Below are positions 62,043-64,000 of a stretch of DNA of 64,000 bases, piece after piece. Location: positions 310,001 through 374,000 of the forward strand of contig NZ_CP064788.1 in assembly GCF_017094525.1 (NCBI RefSeq), in the 5' to 3' direction. The DNA is from Halapricum desulfuricans. Lineage in GTDB: Archaea; Halobacteriota; Halobacteria; Halobacteriales; Haloarculaceae. The notes beneath the pieces are model-generated. The model saw only the letters and a list, made by a program, of their open reading frames with translations. It made no database searches and was not told the DNA's origin. Numbering within the stretch: position 1 is the first letter of the stretch; the number at the start of each line of letters is the position of its first letter. The translations under genes were made by a program, and so were the position numbers.

Positions 62043-62123
62043 ATACGGTCGGTTGTAAGTCTGTTCCAGATCGATCGCATCTGTTATGCGATCGTACCGG
62101 TAAATCGTTACAACCGACCGTAT
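62043..62123. repeat. Palindromic element, subfamily B
   Basis: Perfect arms ATACGGTCGGTTGTAA / TTACAACCGACCGTAT with an inner hairpin CGATCGCAT-CTGTT-ATGCGATCG and the CCGGTAAATCG block. The length is 81 bp. It lies between tRNA-Ser and the MoxR fragment, next to the point where the MoxR reading frame is lost. Confidence 0.9.
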
Positions 62124-62126
62124 GAA

Positions 62127-62573
62127 GCGACGGGGCCGAAACACCGGGCATTCCTCGAGACTGTCCTCCTGGGTGTGGTGGGACGGGGACACGTCCCGCT
62201 CGAGGACGTGCCCGGGACGGGCAAGACCCTGACGGCCCGGAGTTTCGCGACGGCGCTCGGACTCTCCTTTTCGCGGATTCAGTTCACTCCCGACCTGCTG
62301 CCTGCCGACGTGACGGGCACGCACGTGTTCAACGAGCGCGACGGAACCTCCGAGTTCAGCGAGGGCCCGATCTTCGCCAACGTCGTGCTGGCCGACGAGA
62401 TCAACCGCGCGCCGCCGAAGACCCAATCGGCGCTGCTTGAGGCCACGGAAGAGGGCCAGGTCACCGTCGACGGCGATACCCACGACTTGCCGGACCCCTT
62501 CTTCGTGATGGCGACCCAGAACCCCGTCGCGCCGCTCTCGAGACTGTCTCGCAGGTGTCACACTCCTGTCTGA
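62127..62573 (+). pseudogene. MoxR-type AAA ATPase fragment
   Basis: The frame encodes only the middle of a MoxR AAA+ ATPase. It contains Walker A (EDVPGTGKT), the [22 protein letters not shown] block, Walker B with [20 protein letters not shown], and VMATQNPV. The normal 30-40 N-terminal residues and about 180 C-terminal residues are missing. After ATQNPV the sequence becomes unrelated and stops at 62573. The 5' break is at a palindromic element. No start codon fits, so it is a pseudogene. Confidence 0.8.
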
Positions 62574-62769
62574 CACACATCAGAAAACATAAAGGTATAT
62601 CCGCAAAATATAGCAGTTTGCGTATGTTTCACTCCGAAATTTCTATCAGATATTGTATTTTTATCGCAAGAGGGAAAGTCTGTTAGTCGCGATCCGCGTG
62701 GAGTCGTAATACTCGTTGCCACCGCCAGAACGGCGCGGCGTCCGACCGCGATGGGGAGGGACTGCTCGA

Positions 62770-62931
62770 TCAGTCGTCGATCCACTTCGTCGCTCGAACG
62801 TCGTAGCTCCCGCACTCGGGACAGGTGTGGTACTGGACCGGGAGGTCCGCGCCACAGGACATACACTGATACGGGTACGTCTCCTGCTGGTCGCCTCTGG
62901 CGAGCCGCGCCGCGCGATCGAAGACACCCAT
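62770..62931 (-). CDS. Small zinc-ribbon protein, 53 residues
   Basis: A 53-residue protein with a zinc ribbon of two CxxC knuckles (YQCMSCGADL near 22-31 and HTCPECGSYD near 35-44). The N terminus reads MGVFDRAARLARGDQ. It matches a common haloarchaeal micro-protein type. Its upstream 19 codons in frame are unlikely. The function is unknown; the ribbon could bind nucleic acid or protein. Confidence 0.82.
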   Translation of the reverse strand: MGVFDRAARLARGDQQETYPYQCMSCGADLPVQYHTCPECGSYDVRATKWIDD

Positions 62932-63090
62932 TGCGACCTTCAGGTCGAACCACGCGTCACAGCGGCAAAAAAGGGGTCGACCGTTCACGACTGCCCCGTC
63001 TGTCGATTCGGACTTTCCGAGACGTCCGGGCGTGCGACCTCGCTTCGCTCGATCGTTCCGGGGCTGCGACTGTCGTGTTCAAATCGTGTC

Positions 63091-63172
63091 ATAGTGACCG
63101 TTGTACGTCCTTTCCGGATCGACTGCACGCAGTCGTGCGGTCGTATCGGTAAATCGTTACAACGGTCACTAT
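63091..63172. repeat. Palindromic element, subfamily B
   Basis: Perfect arms ATAGTGACCGTTGTA / TACAACGGTCACTAT with an inner GACTGCACGCAGTCGTGCGGTC hairpin and ATCGGTAAATCG. The length is 82 bp. It lies 49 bp downstream of the tRNA-Tyr 3' end. The arms differ at several bases from those at 62043 but remain complementary to each other. Confidence 0.9.
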
Positions 63173-63221
63173 CATGCGTGAATCCGCACGCGGCGCTCGA
63201 ATGGATGCGCCGCGAGAAGTA

Positions 63222-63295
63222 TCCGCCCTCCCCGATTTGAACGGGGGACAAGTCGATCTACAGTCGACTGCTCTACCAGTCTGAGCTAAGGGCGG
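63222..63295 (-). tRNA. tRNA-Tyr (GUA)
   Basis: On the minus strand the molecule begins CCGCCCTTAGCTC at 63295. The acceptor stem CCGCCCT/AGGGCGG is perfect. The anticodon arm GTCGA-CTGTAGA-TCGAC has anticodon GTA. The T arm reads CCCCCGTTCAAATCGGGGA and the discriminator is A. C1-G72 is the archaeal tRNA-Tyr identity pair. The 74 bases contain no intron and no CCA. Confidence 0.96.
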
Positions 63296-63403
63296 TCGCA
63301 CCTGAACGTACTCCGTCTGGGAGACTTAAGGATTATCATTCGGATCAGGGCGGCGGCGTCCCGACGCCAATCGTTATACGACCGTAACGGCAATGTCCGC
63401 CCG

Positions 63404-63637
63404 ATGAAAGCGCTCGAGCCGTGTCGATACTGCGGCGAGAAACTCGCGACTGGCGGCCGCCCTGTCACCTGCGACGACTGTGAAACCGGCTTTCACCTTG
63501 ACTGTGCCGATCAGGCCGGTGAACTCACGATCGACGTCACCTCTCGGCTGCTGCGCTCGGACAGCTACGAGATCGAATGTCCGGCATGCGGCACCCGCTG
63601 GTCGCTCGATTTCGAACCGGACGAGTGGATCGAGTAG
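63404..63637 (+). CDS. Zinc-finger protein, RING/PHD-like
   Basis: A 77-residue protein with six or more cysteines and histidines in a cross-brace-like order: CRYCGEK, CDDCETGFHLDCADQ and IECPACGTRW. This resembles two zinc sites of RING- or PHD-type knuckles. The acidic C terminus ends DEWIE. It lies 57 bp ahead of the RHH gene on the same strand. The function is unknown. Confidence 0.8.
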   Translation: MKALEPCRYCGEKLATGGRPVTCDDCETGFHLDCADQAGELTIDVTSRLLRSDSYEIECPACGTRWSLDFEPDEWIE

Positions 63638-63694
63638 CGGTGTGACGTCCGTCAGACGGTCGGGAAGATTGAAATAGTTCGGCTGACAACGTGT

Positions 63695-64000
63695 ATGACG
63701 AGCCGGATGAGCAAGATCACGTTCCGCGCGGACGACGACCTCATCGCCCAGCTCGAGGAGTTCGACGCCTCCAAGAGCGAGATTATGCGTGAGGCACTGC
63801 GTGCGTATCTCGACGAGCCGACGACCGCCGAGCGGTCCGAACGCGCGTCCGACGCTGGAGACAGCCTCGACGAACTCGTCGCCGAACGCGTCGACGCGCT
63901 CGTCGCGGAACGCCTCGAGCAGGCGTTTACGCCCCGTCAGCCCCAGGATATCAACGTCAACATCACTGTCGACGGGGCCGACGCCGACACGCAGTCAGAG
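63695..64000 (+). CDS. Ribbon-helix-helix protein, CdrL-like (cut by the window end)
   Basis: The first 102 codons of a gene that continues beyond the window. Residues 5-42 are a CopG/RHH domain (SKITFRADDDLIAQLEEFDASKSEIMREALRAYL). A coiled segment (DELVAERVDALVAERLEQ) follows, then DINVNITVDG. The arrangement resembles the haloarchaeal cell-division regulator pair CdrS/CdrL near ftsZ2; the identification is tentative because the C-terminal zinc ribbons are not in the window. An in-frame ATG at 63707 is an alternative start. Confidence 0.6.
   Translation, partial: MTSRMSKITFRADDDLIAQLEEFDASKSEIMREALRAYLDEPTTAERSERASDAGDSLDELVAERVDALVAERLEQAFTPRQPQDINVNITVDGADADTQSE

Overview
The window is chromosomal DNA from a halophilic archaeon of the class Halobacteria. 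The evidence is the high GC content, acidic proteins, leaderless TATA-type promoters, haloarchaeal domain families (HalOD1, DUF7344, DICT, DUF7123, DUF7573), archaeal class I HMG-CoA reductase, membrane-anchored LonB, archaeal-type NadM, aIF1, split GMP synthase, F420 enzymes and tRNAs without an encoded CCA. The genus cannot be fixed from sequence alone.

Positions 1-33000 are an accessory, surface-glycan region. A tightly overlapping seven-gene minus-strand operon (11334 down to 4344) encodes what looks like a complete route from UDP-GlcNAc to a 2,3-diacetamido-2,3-dideoxy-mannuronic-acid sugar nucleotide: acetyltransferase, aminotransferase, 3-dehydrogenase, 6-dehydrogenase and 2-epimerase, plus a GT2 glycosyltransferase and a NodB-like deacetylase. 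Further along are a flippase, a GT61, a GT4, a DUF354 glycosyltransferase-like protein, an asparagine-synthase-like protein, a sugar-transfer ATP-grasp protein, two multi-pass membrane proteins and a beta-helix/PKD lipoprotein. Between them lie small regulators (HalOD1, DUF7344, DICT, Bat-type HTH_10, two TrmB paralogues), a TnpB element and long non-coding stretches rich in hairpins.

Positions 33000-64000 are mostly housekeeping: NreA repair protein, SPFH protein, HMG-CoA reductase, LonB, NadM, HAD hydrolase, F420 enzymes (NpdG, CofE, Mer), NikR, HiPIP, aIF1, GH13 amylase, phosphodiesterase, Nudix/eIF2B-like fusion, SufB/D-like protein, NifX-like protein, GuaA subunit A, DUF2070 protein, tRNA-Ser(CGA), tRNA-Tyr(GUA) and, at the right edge, a ribbon-helix-helix gene. 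A decayed island at 39500-42200 holds a hicB gene, two hicA remnants, an IS6-type element and an ISH3/IS4-like transposase.

The most unusual signals are non-coding. First, a dispersed family of about 80-bp palindromic elements (nine copies or fragments) has outer arms that differ in sequence between copies but stay complementary within most of them. Second, there are multi-hairpin arrays at 18523-18654 and 28836-29147. Third, the divergent TrmB pair shares a 12-bp direct repeat and each gene has its own palindrome next to the start.
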